Shown: positions 33,244-45,859, numbered from the stretch's first letter. The stretch: DNA of 64,000 bases from Paulownia fortunei (GCA_019321725.1 CM033120.1:9181694-9245693), one strand, 5' to 3'. A program made the numbers and translations. The notes: a model not told the origin generated them from the letters alone.

Positions 33244-33396
33244 TTTGCAGCACTGTTTTACACAAGTTTGACAACATATGGCCAATATAATTCATGGAAT
33301 ATGTAATATAATATATGATAATGTAAACTTACTGGCATGGTTGCGCTCCGCAAGTTCTAAGATCATGTACATGGATAGTCTATAGAATCAAGACTT

Positions 33397-33410
33397 GGGC
33401 TCTGATACTA
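33397..33410 (-). other. Tekay primer-binding site (tRNA-Met type)
   Basis: On the minus strand TAGTATCAGAGCCC follows the 5' LTR end after three bases (GAG). The canonical site is TGGTATCAGAGC, so there is a single G-to-A mismatch. It fixes the right LTR as the 5' LTR. Confidence 0.88.
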
Positions 33411-33413
33411 CTC

Positions 33414-36240
33414 TGTAACACCCCCATTACTACGCAACTATATATATAATATAATTTGACATGATAGAACTTGTGTGCATGCATAGAATATTTTTTTTTG
33501 TAACACTTTAAGAAAAGATAAATCACTTCTTACATGCACAACCCTGTTTAAAATACTTTCTAACACATGTCATGTATATAGTAGGATCAGTATTTATATA
33601 AAAGCACAACACCCACAACGACCCAATATTTACATACTTATTTACAGTAAAGTTTTAAAAGCGAAATATAGTACCAGTTTATAAATATAATACAACAGAC
33701 TCAAAATACAACAAGCTAACAAAATAGCCCAACAGGTCGTCATCCATGTATACACTCTCTCAGACACCTATAGGATCTCCAACCGCCGCCGAACCAATAA
33801 AAGATGCTTCAAGCATCGTCATACTCAATTATAATGCATAAACTATATGAGCTAACGCTCAGCAAGTAATCATTATGCATGTCAAAGAATAATGTACAAT
33901 ATCAAGTCATGCATCTCAACATGCTATGCCCACAATGCAATTTTATACATCAAAATATTTCTCTCAAAATTATTTCTTTCTTGGGCCCCTCACCAATGCT
34001 ACTATCTCATGCACCAGAAAAGAGCTTTGTACACCGCTATAATCCAATGGCCAATAATTATATAAGCATGAAAATCCATGCATACTCATATGCATGCAAA
34101 TCCATACACGTGAAACTGCAAATTCATGCATAAAAATATTTAAATCCATAAATGCTTTGGTGCACTAGTAGTGATCAGCAAAATATTTTCCTTTCTCACA
34201 ATCATGTCGTGCAATGCAAGATTTATCACAATGCGCGTATATGATGCATGCACGTGCCAATGACAATGACCATGTATGTATGCTCAATTGAGAGCCCTCT
34301 ACTATGCACATATGATTTATGATATTACATATAATTCACACATCTACTATGTCTATGCATTCTAGTTGCAAATGAATCTTTACTTACCTTTCACTTGGTT
34401 GGTGGCTTAATCTAAATTTGTTTATTGTTCCCCTCTAATCTTAGATGTAAAATAGCCTGTAATATTACCAACATCAAGCACCATTCCCAATTTGGCAAGT
34501 TGAAAGCATAAAATATCATACTAAGACCTTAAACACCAAGCTATCTAGGTTTACAAATTAGAACCCAATCTAGTCCCTCCAATACCTAAATTTCTCATCT
34601 TAGATACATGTAAACATCATATAATTGAAGTATTATAACTCTAATATCATGTACCTAATTGTTAACACTCAATAGCAACATGTCTAGGTTGAAATATGCT
34701 AAGTTATCAAATGGGACAGATTCACATTTTCATATTTACTTGCTGTCCAATTTAGCTGTATGATAATTTTGACATCCCTAAATATATCCAATCACTCCCA
34801 AATTTTTACCACACTTAGATAACATGTATATAAATGTAACCATATCATAGAATTGATAAAAATCATGGATATAGATTCCTAAGTTCAGATCTCTTCACAA
34901 CATACTAAAACAGATTATTTTCCTGCCGTGACAGTTTTGCACACTTCACGACATTAATATTTTTGGCACCCTTACGTATATTCAATCTCTCCCAAATTTT
35001 TACCACACTTATATGACATATACACAGAGACAACCAGGTTATATTATTGCCAAAAATAATGGATTTAGCTCTCTTAATTCAGTCTCCTTCACAGCACACC
35101 AAAACAGATTTTGCTACTTTGGCAGTTTGAGTGTTTCTCCAATATCATTCTCTATTTCAATTTCTAACCGATCAAAATTCATTCCAATACTCTTAACTCA
35201 TATATAAACATGTATATGATGATAATTATAGGTTTTATTCAACATACCATACACTTTTGAAGCCTAAAACACAAGAATACAGTAAGGTGACAGTTTCTAG
35301 CACAAGTATTTTCTATCAATTATTTCCAACCACAAACCCTTTATTTATGCATCAAAGCCTATCTAATAACATCCTAACACATTTATAAATAATATTCAAA
35401 GCTTAATAAGCCAATAAACCTCAAAATAAATCTGAAAGTCATGCCAAATCCATAGGTTAAGCTCACCTTGCACAGTTTTCTACTTGAACTTGGTTATTTC
35501 TCTTTCCTTTGCTTGTTTTGCCTCCTTTTTTAGTTGGAATGACTTAGGACCTATTTGTTAGCATAAGAGTGAAGAATAGGTTGAGGTGCTAGCTTGATAA
35601 GTCTAAGCATGAGGTGGCATAAGCTTGAGGCGGCATGTAATTATATAATCTGATTTTTTCCCTTATCTTGCAGCCCTAATCTTGTGTGTCTCACATATTC
35701 TTATTTGGTTGCAACCTATCTTCATCACCATTCATTTCCGTAGCAAATTTCTATATCCGTTCATTAGGTTCTTCACCCAAAAAATTATCGGTTCTTGCCC
35801 GATTGATAAGTTTGTGAATCGAAAGTGTTACGAGCCTATGAACCTAGTTATATAAAATTTAAATTATAATATTGTATGTCTAGTTGTGCCAAGTGTATGA
35901 TTTAAATATACATATAATATTAAAATTCATGATCGAACCGACTTCCTTTCTATAAACTTTTCGGTGACACCTTTCGAACTCCTAAGGTTACCACGTGTAA
36001 CCTAGCACTATTCACTATATTGATACCTAAATTTCTTTTTATCTGAATAAAAAATCAGCTACTTAGGTTAGGGAATTCGATAATCAATACTGTGCGAGAG
36101 CTTCAAAATTAAGTTTAATGATTAACAACGCCATATAAAATGAATTATATGATGTCATACCAATGCAAATAGCACATAATTAACATATAATGCATGAATC
36201 ATATGTGGCCATGTGAGTAGTAAGAGGTTCGGGTATCACA
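33414..36240 (-). mobile_element. Tekay-type 5' LTR (right copy, 2,827 bp)
   Basis: It matches 24574-27456 from TGTAACACCCCCATTACTAC to GTTCGGGTATCACA. A 64-bp deletion near 35558 joins 'acctattt' to 'gttagcataagagtg' through a short shared 'tttag/gttag' sequence. Being the 5' LTR it would drive transcription leftwards; I did not identify a TATA box with confidence. Confidence 0.95.
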
Positions 36241-36245
36241 TAGAG
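36241..36245. other. target-site duplication TAGAG (right)
   Basis: Pairs with 24569-24573. Confidence 0.93.
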
Positions 36246-36738
36246 TCTCCTATAACATTTATTGGAGCTCCTTCTTTAATAATTGTAGAAGGTACTCTAC
36301 GACACTACAACACTTGTAGGAGGGGCTTCCACAATGCCTATGGGAGCTTGTTTATACAACTACTATAGAAACTCCATTTTGCATATTTGTTATCTTCTCG
36401 AATTCGAAAACTATTCTCAAATTTGAAAACAATCTGGGCAGATTGGAACAGTGATGTTTATTATTGTCCAAAATAATTTTAAGTAGAGGTAAAAACTATA
36501 ACTGTTATTCTAATTAAGGTAGAAAATAAGTATCTATTCAAAAATTTATTCACTTTTAATATAATTTTTAATTATAAATGTCTATTACTATTTTATTTGA
36601 ATTTCATTACCCTCAAGATAGCAATTTGAGACATTTTATTTCCTAGTGGGCTAGAGATCCAATTTGTATTGTCTTACATTCCAATTTTATGAGCCAATAT
36701 AATAATGCTAAAAAGTGGTTAGCATATTAACAATTGCA

Positions 36739-36780
36739 TCCTTATGCAATCGTCAAGCTCCTTATGCAATCGTCAAGCTC
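36739..36780. repeat. tandem repeat, 20-bp unit, 2.1 copies
   Basis: TCCTTATGCAATCGTCAAGC occurs twice in perfect tandem. Confidence 0.95.
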
Positions 36781-37354
36781 TTTTACCTCACATTTCCCAT
36801 ATACCCCAATTTTATGAACCCATATAGTACTTAGTGTTAAGTAAGACCCATCAAACATCCATATTAATGAAATGTTTAAATATTGCATGACTCGTGGCTA
36901 ACACTTAAACACTATATTAATATGAGCATCTCCATGCGAGCACTGGTCACAACTTTCATTTATTTAGCACATCCGACAACTCTTGTAATCTATTAAATGG
37001 GTTAGCAAGCCACATATCACATACTTTAGATAGAAGACATTGACAATTGGGTCCAACCCAATATGACCCATATCCACTAGATATAGAATTAATTAAAATT
37101 CCTAACTTAAATTTTTTATATTATAATGTAAGACCTTATCTATATATTCCTAGTTTTGTTGATTTAATGTGATACTATCCTAGTGATCGCAAACATAATC
37201 AAAATAAAAATATTAAATAAAGCATGCATGGATCATACACATATGTAAATAAAGAGATGATCATGGGCCATTATCATATACGATCCACTCGAGTCAAAGT
37301 GGGTCTAAGTCAACCTAAGAGTGATAGTTAAAATAAAAATAAAACACTTCTATT

Positions 37355-37449
37355 GCATATATGCATCACATGCATATATGGTCTTTCATTCCTCATTTGT
37401 CATATTTGCATCACATGCAAATATGGTCCTTCATTCCTCATTTGTCCAT
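37355..37449. repeat. tandem repeat, about 48-bp unit, 2 copies
   Basis: 'tgcatcacatgca.atatggt' plus 'cttcattcctcatttgtc' occurs twice. The first part of each unit is itself an inverted repeat around 'atcacat' (ATATGCATCACATGCATAT). Confidence 0.9.
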
Positions 37450-39287
37450 TTTTTTTCAAATTTCTAATTGTACATAAATAGAGCTTCTTTCATATTTAAT
37501 CACCTAACTGATTTGCCTATATAGATGATATCAATTGTGTATGCTTCCAAATATAATTTTAGATTTTTCTGCAGAAACAGAGCATACACACAACTGCCAC
37601 TAATACATTAGTTAAAATAAATTACATATAATATCAGAAAATTAGATGTCAAATTTGTATATTTAAGCAAATTATGGATTTTCACTTGACGGTAATTTTT
37701 GGCAGACCATAAATAAAATATAATGTAGCATCACAAATTAAATTTCAGAGGCAAAAAAAAGTCTTATATTGTTGGGGTTTATTTTTCTTTTCACATTTTA
37801 GCAGTCAAATGATGCAATACATTTCATTCAGCCAATACAGAAAAAAAAAAGACCAGATATAGCTTAGCTTACCTACAATGCTAGAAATTTATTTTCCAAT
37901 TGCTTTCTGTATCATTTTTCACTTGTTAGACTTCACTCATTGGTTCAACATTTGGTTGTGCTACTTCTTATAGGACTCTGTTGCTCCAAACCAAATTAGT
38001 TAGTGTAGTTATCCTACAATGAAAATCCTAAAGATACACTTCGATTGCTGAAGTAGTCACATTTTTGGATTCCTATTATGTGAAATACTTCAATGTCCCA
38101 TAACATATTATTTGAGATTCTTGACTTTCACTTGTGAGCGTCAGTTCTTTTCTTTCTCAATTTTTAAGCCTACGAGAAAACTGAAGAAATTTTCAATGTC
38201 AATTAGTCAATTACACAAAAGAACACCAATTGGTGATGTGAATATAGTTCATTTAGTTTTTATTTTACTATCCTGAACTCCACAATATTGATTTTTAGAC
38301 TGTGCTTATCTTGGCTTAAAACTGTAGGATCACCAGAATATTTCAAGAAGATATACATATCATCAGTCTCTAAATGTTGTTAGTTTATGAGAGTTATTTA
38401 ACTTAAATGTTTCTGGCAAGAAAGCACTCAGCCCTTGAAATTGAGGAAAAGTACATACATACATATACCTGCACAAGAAGTGAGTGACACAAATTTAAGT
38501 ACTCCTGAGTCTTGTCTTGGGGAGTTTCATGTAGTCGAAAATACTCTTAAGTTTGGGATTCTTTCATGTTATCCATAGAAATGGAGATTCTTTTTCAAGT
38601 CAGCTAGATATTTTGATATATGATTACAAGTAACTCTCGCAGCACGGCAATTGATTCATGCATTGTTAAATCGTGATCCATCCAATCAACAATTTTAAAA
38701 GAGATAAGGAGAGAAAGACCGCCACTACCGCCAGCTCCTCTATTACCGTTAGTTCGCTTGCACCACTGCAACCTTTCTTTGCTTGTCCATGGCCGACCAA
38801 CGGGGGGCTTCGCCTATTTCTATTTGGCGGCCAGTTTAGGGTGGGTGGGCTTGGAAAAAAGGCAGTGATGGAGTTGCTAAAAAATGGCAGTGGGTGGTAG
38901 TGGTGTGTGGTGTGTGGTGTGTGGCGGTTAGGGTAGATCAAGGGGTGAAAAAAATCTTATAATTTATGATTTTTTTTATTTATTTTTTGCAAATTTACAG
39001 AATTGTTATGTAATTTTTTGGTAATCTGTACTTTTTTAAATTATTGTGTTGTTTTGTAATTTCTTTTGAAATTTTCATATAATATAAATGGAATTTTGTA
39101 AATTTTCTGGAATTGTTATATAATATTTTCATTAATTTTCTAAAAATATAATGTAATTCTTTTGGAATATTTTGAATTTTCTTGTCATGGTGATAAAATT
39201 CTTTAATTTTAATGGATTTTATACTAAAACGATTTAAAGTGAAAAAAAAATTACTATTTAAGCAATAATTGAGAACAGATATAATTA

Positions 39288-39490
39288 TTTTCATTTTTTG
39301 CAAAATATTTTCTAAAAATCAATAAAATGAATACAAAATGTAAAAGATATAATGTATACTTCAAATAATTTTTACAAAAAATTAAGTTAATTTTCATTTT
39401 TTGCAAATTCTTTTCTAAAATTAATAGAATGATTAAAAAATATAAAAGATATAATGTATACTTTAAATAATTTTTTAAATGGTACAAAAA
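39288..39490. repeat. tandem repeat, 103-bp unit, 2 copies
   Basis: 'ttttcattttttgcaaa' and 'aaaagatataatgtatactt' recur 103 bp apart (39288 and 39391). The unit is AT-rich and non-coding. Confidence 0.85.
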
Positions 39491-40672
39491 TTAAAGTTAA
39501 AAAGTATGTTTTTTAAAAAATTTAATCAATGGATAATTACTTTTTTAATGAGCAATAAAATTTCAATATTAAATATAATACATTTCACATAAATTAAATC
39601 AATTAATAGTTAAAAATATAATAATTGAAGTAAGTTAAACATTAATAATTTTAATAAATATTATGTATTCTTTTGTAATATTTGATATTGAATTATGTTT
39701 TTAATTGCTAATATTATATAGGGATGAAACTAGGGTATAGTAGTAATTTCTACTGAAATTTTCAATTAAATGAAGGATTTAGGCAATCACGATATCCGTT
39801 AGAATAGGAGTTTTTTTATGTAGAATTTTTATTAATACATGGGGTTTTTAGGATATTTTTTAACATAGGGGGTTTTTAGCAAGTTCGTTATGATAGGTTT
39901 TTTTTTGCATTTATCCCTCTCTATTATGAAAAAAAGATTTTTGTTTCTCAAAATCACCATTTCACTTAAAAGTTATTATGTGATGCTACTCAAGGGTAAA
40001 TACATTTTCAGTTTCACACAAAAATATATTTGAAAATGCTAGAGATGATTATTTTCTATGGAAATAAAACCAAACACGCCCTGAAATTCTAAATGGGAAA
40101 AAGATTTCACTTGAAGAAGAAAAAGACGATGAAAACTCAAGGATCTTTATGTTACAATTGAAGGAAGAAACGTAGTAATAAACCAACACTTCTTCAAGTG
40201 AAGTCGCAATTTTACAAGGACGACATCGTTTGGTGTAGAAATGAAGAAATTGAATATTCAAATCAATAGTCTGTAAGTGGAATAGCAACTTCACAAGGAA
40301 CAGTGTCGTTATGGAAAGGAAATGCAACAAATTAGGATTACAAAGATATTAAATGTAACTTGCATTATGAACTAATAAAAAATGGACACTTAATACTTAA
40401 TCCACTGATTAACTAAATCAGGATTAGATAGCAAGGGTCAAAATTAATGGCAATCACTTTTGATTGTTCAATGAAATTTCTGTCTGCGATTGATTATGAT
40501 GTCCATTCTGAAAAAATGAATTTTGGAAAAAAATATGAGAAAAGAATTTTTCAAAGAAATAAGATGTTGGTTTCAATGTGTGTTTTGAATAGTGGATTTT
40601 TTGAAGAAAAAAAATGAAATGTTGATGGATAATGTAATTTGTGTTTTTTGTGAGAATTGATTTTGTTGCATA

Positions 40673-41022
40673 TAGATATGGCAACAGAGCGATTTTGCCC
40701 AAAATTAAGACCCACCCCATCGAATTTTTCAGGACCCTCACTTGGTAAGTTAGATTATTTTATATTTTTAATAATATTAAAAATATTTTTTTTTAAAATA
40801 CCACTGTTTTTTTTTCAAATATATTTTTAAATAATAATTTAAAAATATCATATAAATATATTAAAAATAAATTTTTAAAAAATAAAAACTAAACGGAGCG
40901 GGTTCTAGGCTGACGGGTTTGAAAATAAGAATCCAAGACCCACCTTGAACCAATTTGTAATAGTAAAAATTCGCTTCGAGCGAGACGAGTTTAGATTTGA
41001 ATTCGCTTCATTGTCATCCCTA
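40673..41022. mobile_element. MITE candidate, hAT-like (350 bp)
   Basis: The left end TAGATATGGCAACAGAGCG and the right end, read inverted, TAGGGATGACAATGAAGC form imperfect terminal inverted repeats of the TAGGGATGGCAA type seen in plant hAT-derived MITEs. Flanking 8-mers GTTGCATA (40665-40672) and ATTGGATA (41023-41030) match at six of eight positions, consistent with an aged 8-bp target duplication. The interior has 'agacccacc' near both ends in an inverted-like layout (aagacccacccc / gagcgggttctaggc) and an AT-rich core. There is no ORF. Confidence 0.6.
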
Positions 41023-42130
41023 ATTGGATAAATTTATGAAAAAATCCAATAAAATTTGTTTGTTTAGCAATTTTCTTAGGAATTATTTGGAACATTTGTC
41101 ATCACGATATTTATTTTTATTACTGACATAAATTTGTATACATATGTAATTCTATAATATAGATGCATAAATATGTATATATGTATATATATAAATTTCA
41201 CACACAGGCATATATTAACATGTATCTATATAATAGGAATATATACATTATAGTGTCATTATATACATAAATGCATTTGATATTAGATAATAAAACTTGA
41301 TTTATATATTATTGGTTTGTATAAGTATTATTTAAACCTACATATATACACACACACATGTGATTTTGTAATTTGTTAGATATAAATAATTTAATTTGTA
41401 CAATATGAGAATATATACACACATTATTGTTACCCTAAAAACTAATATTTATGTATTTTCATAAATAAATGATAAAAGGATTAAAAGGGGGGAAAAAGTT
41501 AAAACCCTAATCTCCTCTCGCAAACCCCTCTCCTCAGTCCCTACATTCTCCATCTCTTTTGTGCCGGTGGATTTGCTGGCTTTATCCTCCGCTACCTATG
41601 CCTCTACGGCCGTGAAACCCCAATCCCACCAACTCTTCCTCTTCTCATTCATTCCTCTTCTCCACGGTCGTAAAATTTTCTTCAAAAATTTGAGTCTCAC
41701 AAATGAGAATGATAATCAATCGCTGCCAGAATTCTTCGCTTCTCAAAATCTTCTCTCATTCTTCATCTCACAAACTCTCTTTTTCTCTAAAATTCTCTCT
41801 TAATCCTTTCTAATTTCATTCTTTCTCGAGCTGTGACAGTCTTTTTTTTCACTCAGTTGTTCAATAACCGTGAGGTTGTTCCTGAAGGGTGACTGAGGTT
41901 TGTTCTGGAGAAAATTTGAGATAAATTCAGTCAAGATACAACATCTTGATAAAGGAAAGCCCAACAAGAAACAGATATTGAAATGGGTTTGTGAAATTTT
42001 GATGGGGAATAATGTCACTTGGAGAAGGAAAATGCCAAAAAGGCAGTGCAAATTTATGGATCTTGATGGAAAGGTGATCCTCCAGGAAATGAAAAATCAA
42101 GAGGAAACTTCTGAGTATGATGAGGCAAGG
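41023..42130. other. microsatellite DNA, then a leader-like tract and short open frame
   Basis: 41140-41440 is TA/CA dinucleotide-rich. 41500-41830 is strikingly C/T-rich, starting with 'aaaccctaatctcctctcgc', which has the AAACCCTAA telo-box found in many plant 5' UTRs. A short frame follows (41900-42148: DKGKPNKKQILKWVCEILMG, WRRKMPKRQCKFMDLDGKVI). I do not recognise it, and its start codon overlaps no clear Kozak context. It could be a 5' UTR and first exon, or a gene fragment whose rest was lost. Confidence 0.3.
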
Positions 42131-44654
42131 ATATGTAACACTCCTTAACCTAACTGAATTCTTGTTTTAACTGCAGAACCTAAATAAGCTCGTACAGTTA
42201 AGTCAAGAAATGTTAAATTTTTCATCAATACTAGAGTTATGATTTTAATAAAAGTTCTCATTTTGGCTATAAGAGAAAGAACTTGAATTCATTTGTCATT
42301 ATTTTCAATCATTCATAGGAACTTCCAAACACAATATGAGCATTACAAGATTAATAGAAATAAGTAAATTAAGCATATTTCATAAAACTCTCAATTTTGC
42401 TAGAAATTAGTTTAACTAGTTTGGTTTTGGCTTCTAGTCTATTCCACTTGAGTTTTCTCTCATAAAAAAACATGCTAAAACATGTAACCATCCAAGATAA
42501 TATAAATTTATCATAAGAAACATTGAAAAAAAATATACCTTGATTAAATTGGAATTAACATTCACAATCAACGATTTTCAAGTTTAAAAGAGTGGAAACT
42601 TGTTCTAGTTTGTGTTCTATGTATTGCTATGGATTAAATTCAATTTTTGTGAGTAAAAGAGTATAAAATTTTTGGAGAACCATAAGATGGGCTGGTCATT
42701 TTTGAGGAGTTTCTACAAGAAAATATGGATTAAAATGATTTTCTTGACATTTCAAAGAGAGATAAGTGGAGGGTTATGATAGGTTGATTCATGTTTGGTG
42801 TCCTCTCATGCAAAGAGCCACATTTATGGGCTAAGGAAATGACAAAAATTGATGCTTTCGTGTTATAATTAAGTGTAAAGTGGTTTAGAATGATTTCATA
42901 CAACCTAATCAACCTACGAATCAAATTGCATAATTTTGTATACTTTTAGTTCTTAGCCAAATGTAACATATTTCAAGCAAATATTTAGGTAAATAATCAT
43001 TGTAGAATGTAACAAGTATGGAGCAATACAAATAATTTATTCTATGGCCATTCAACACATCAATCTTCCTTAACCGAGATATCGAGTTTTTCACTATAAA
43101 AAGGTACTTAAAGAATATGTTAAATTAAGAAATAAAAGTTTGATCTCATATTTCATGTACTAATACATGTTAAAGCATAATTGAATCATACAGTAATAAT
43201 TATTCATGTTCGTGCAATCATCCTATTTGTATGCCATAATCCGATAATGCATATTGATTAGATGTATATTCATGCAAGATGTTTATTATTGGATATGTAG
43301 TAGATAATTAAGCATTACAGGATATGTGCATGCCCTTTTCTAGTTGATCCTTATAGTTTTCTGTTAATGCCTATAGTTTTTCTTAAAGCTTCTTACATGT
43401 TCAATTAATACGTTTTCGTCATGTCAGATACTTTTTTTAAAAAAGAAAAATTCTTGGATTTTTTCTTTGTTGCTTGGTCACTATCTAAAGATTTATATTT
43501 CCCTAATTTTCTTGTGATTGGTGTCCTTTTGTGATGCCAAATAATGAAATTTTGTTATCGTCTTGCAGTAGCCAATTCTGATGAATTTTGGAACATATAA
43601 CCAGAACAGACACTATCACACTATCTGAGATTTCTAACTGACACATCATATCCCCAAATTAGCAGAATTTTAGGATATGGAGGGGATTCCTTTCCCATTG
43701 CATCCATTACTATCCCCAGTTGCATGATCTACCACAACTGAGAATCACGAAAATTTGACAACATCTAGGTCCTTTTGTGTATCCCTTTGAATGCCCAAAA
43801 ACTGTTGTCACTATTAAGTAATAAATTGAGAATGATGGAGTATTAAATAAATACATGCACTATAACAGTATTAGGCTTGAGAGACCAGTAGTACATAGGA
43901 AGTCTTTATTTAGAACTAAAAAGTGCATCTGGGAGGCTACTAACATAACAATATAGTGGAAATTAATATACATTGCATCAACTATTTTCTCTACATAAGA
44001 TAATAGATAGGGCACGACCAAGTACCATGTCTATTCTTTTTGTCGAACGAGCTCCACCGCCCTTCAGCCATCACCTGCTCTGTTGCCGCAAAACCACCAC
44101 ATGGAAAAACTCTCAAACTAGGTTTAAAAGGAAGCAAGAAGGAAATCTGAAATTCTGATTTGTTTTTGTTTTGCTGTACAATAAGCTAGTTCCATTCTCC
44201 AAAGTCTCATCTTTAGAAGAGATAGGATTTTGTACATTGGTGAAGCTAAATTCCTCGCTTAAGGTGAGAACAGATAGCCCTACGGTTGATAACTAAACAT
44301 CTATATGTAGTTATATACCTCACTTTCTATGCAAATATGTTGTTTAAACACTGAAAATAATGTAATGTATTTTTGTTTTTTAGCTGTCTAGATAAAATGT
44401 ATAAGCCTTGTAGACATGATCTTAAGAAGAAAAAGTCAAAAGAATAGTACCAATCCTAAAGGAAATAGATTTAATAAGACTTAATTACATAATTTTGAGC
44501 ATACCTCTAGAATAATTCCATGGGATGTACAAGAACTCTATCATCGGTCCAGTTTACATCCTTTGTATCTAGTTATTTCCCAATTAATTAGTATTGAAAA
44601 TGAGGCAATGGCAGTAGAAGAAAAAGGATGAATGAATAACGGCTATTCTGTTAT
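42131..44654. other. AT-rich DNA, possible LTR start at 42135, no gene seen
   Basis: TGTAACACTCCTTAACCTAA at 42135 has the opening seen in Tekay-like LTRs, but I could not find its partner or its end. The rest is AT-rich with short accidental frames. Confidence 0.4.
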
Positions 44655-45859
44655 ACCTAAAAGATAGACTCCTTCCTGGTAGCAAAAAGGATACCACATA
44701 AGTACGAAGCCGAGCAATGTGGTTTTGTATCATAGGAAAACTTTTGTATAAAAGGATGTTCAACACGCCTTATTTGAGATGCCTATCAAAAGAGGAAGGA
44801 CTGTATGTTCTCAAAGAAATTCATGAAGGATGTTGTGGAGATCATTCCAGAAGCAGAGCGATGGTGAGGAAAGTATGGAGGGCAGGATATTTTTGGCCAA
44901 CCATTCGAAGAGATGAAGAGAAAATGATTAAGAGATGTGATAAATGTCATAAGCATGCTCCACTAATACATCGACCTATAGAAGAGTTGATCGTGATGAA
45001 TTCCTCTTGCCCTTTTGCACAGTTAGGAATAGATATCGTGGGACCTTTTTCATTAACCTCGGGGCAAAGGAAGTTTATGGTAGTTGCAGTTGATTATTTT
45101 AGCAAATGGGTAGCGGTTGAGACCGTAGCCAAAATCACGGAGATGGAAGTTATGAAATTCGTTTAGAAAAATATATGTTGCAGGTATGAAATACCATGGA
45201 ACTTGATATCAGATAATGGCACCTAATGTAATGGGGAGAAAGTACGAGCTTGGTGTGAGAAAATGAAGATTAAGCAGAGGTTCACTTTGGTTACTCATCC
45301 TCACGCAAATGGACAAGCGGATGTCTTTAACCAGATTATTGTACAAGGTATCAAGGCCAGATTAAATAGATCAGGAGGAGGATGGGTTGAAGAGTTAAGC
45401 TCAGTCTTATAGGCTTATCGCACTAGTCCTCGCACTACAACTGGAAAGTCCCCATTCAGCCTTGTCTATAGGGCAGAAGCAGTGATTCTGACAGAGATCG
45501 GGATGAAAATGCATAGGATTCAAAATTTCAATAAGGAACAGAATGACACATTAATGAGAGAAAACCTAGATCTGATCGATGAGCATATGGATCAGGCATG
45601 TATTAGAATGAAAGCATATAAAAGTAGGGCACGCATAGGATATAACTTGAAAGTTAAACGACGATAATTTCAAGTGGGTGACTTGGTATTGTGGAGTGCA
45701 AATGTATTAAAGGCCACAAGAAAGTTGGAGGCTAATTGGGAAGGACCATATAAGATTATCAAGGTCTTAGTTGGAGGTGCATATGAGCTAGATGAGATGG
45801 AAGGACGAAAGCTTCATTGGCCCTGGAATGTCTGTCATCGGCCTAAATTTTATACTTAG
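44655..45859 (+). pseudogene. Tat-lineage Ty3/Gypsy integrase fragment
   Basis: From YLKDRLLPGSKKD and, past a stop, LLYKRMFNTPYLRCLSKEEG and YVLKEIHEGCCGDHSRSRAM, through the zinc end KRCDKCHKHAPLIHRP, to the catalytic core: LGIDIVGPFSL (Asp), LISDNGT (Asp) and HANGQADVFNQ, where the family's Glu (GQTEV or GQAEV) is Asp. The C-terminal part, RFQVGDLVLW-like then LEANWEGPYKIIKVLVGGAY and WPWNVCHRPKFYT, is typical of Tat/Ogre/Retand elements. Stops lie at 45164, about 45223, 45411 and 45665; several replace Trp or Gln. Nothing earlier in pol is present. Confidence 0.9.

Larger units (their letters stand above)
24574..36240 (-). mobile_element. near-complete Tekay/Del-type chromovirus, minus strand, 11.7 kb
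   Basis: Two LTRs of 2.88 and 2.83 kb, a TAGAG target duplication, primer site, polypurine tract and all Gypsy domains are present in the order gag, protease, RT, RNase H, integrase, chromodomain (read right to left). Very long LTRs plus a C-terminal chromodomain fit the Tekay/Del lineage. It inserted into the Athila-like element at 19203 and later received a solo LTR in its gag. Stops, mostly at Trp or Gln codons, and a few frameshifts mean it cannot move on its own. LTR-to-LTR identity looks like roughly 90-95% by eye. Confidence 0.93.
36246..40672. other. AT-rich intergenic DNA with small tandem repeats, no gene seen
   Basis: The first 130 bp are a cluster of short GGAG/CTCC-type phrases. 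Tandem repeats at 36739, 37355 and 39288 are listed separately. A GC-richer patch at 38720-38930 (ccgccactaccgccagctcc and a GTGTGTGG run) gives short open frames on both strands, but none looks like a protein. The Athila RNase H does not resume here, so that element had already lost its 3' end, or had been rearranged, before the Tekay insertion. Confidence 0.5.

Noticed and set aside
38666..38941. Overlapping plus- and minus-strand frames of 75-91 codons
   Set aside because: The frames come from a short GC-richer patch with GTGTGTGG repeats. Composition is biased, there is no domain, and neither frame has a splice or start context.
40049..40741. Two minus-strand frames of about 95 codons
   Set aside because: They are made of AT-rich low-complexity codons (Phe, Asn, Lys, Ile), and one runs into the MITE candidate; nothing suggests selection.
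42135..42160. TGTAACACTCC as the start of a further Tekay LTR
   Set aside because: No matching end, second copy, primer site or target duplication was found; only the first ten bases resemble the known LTRs.
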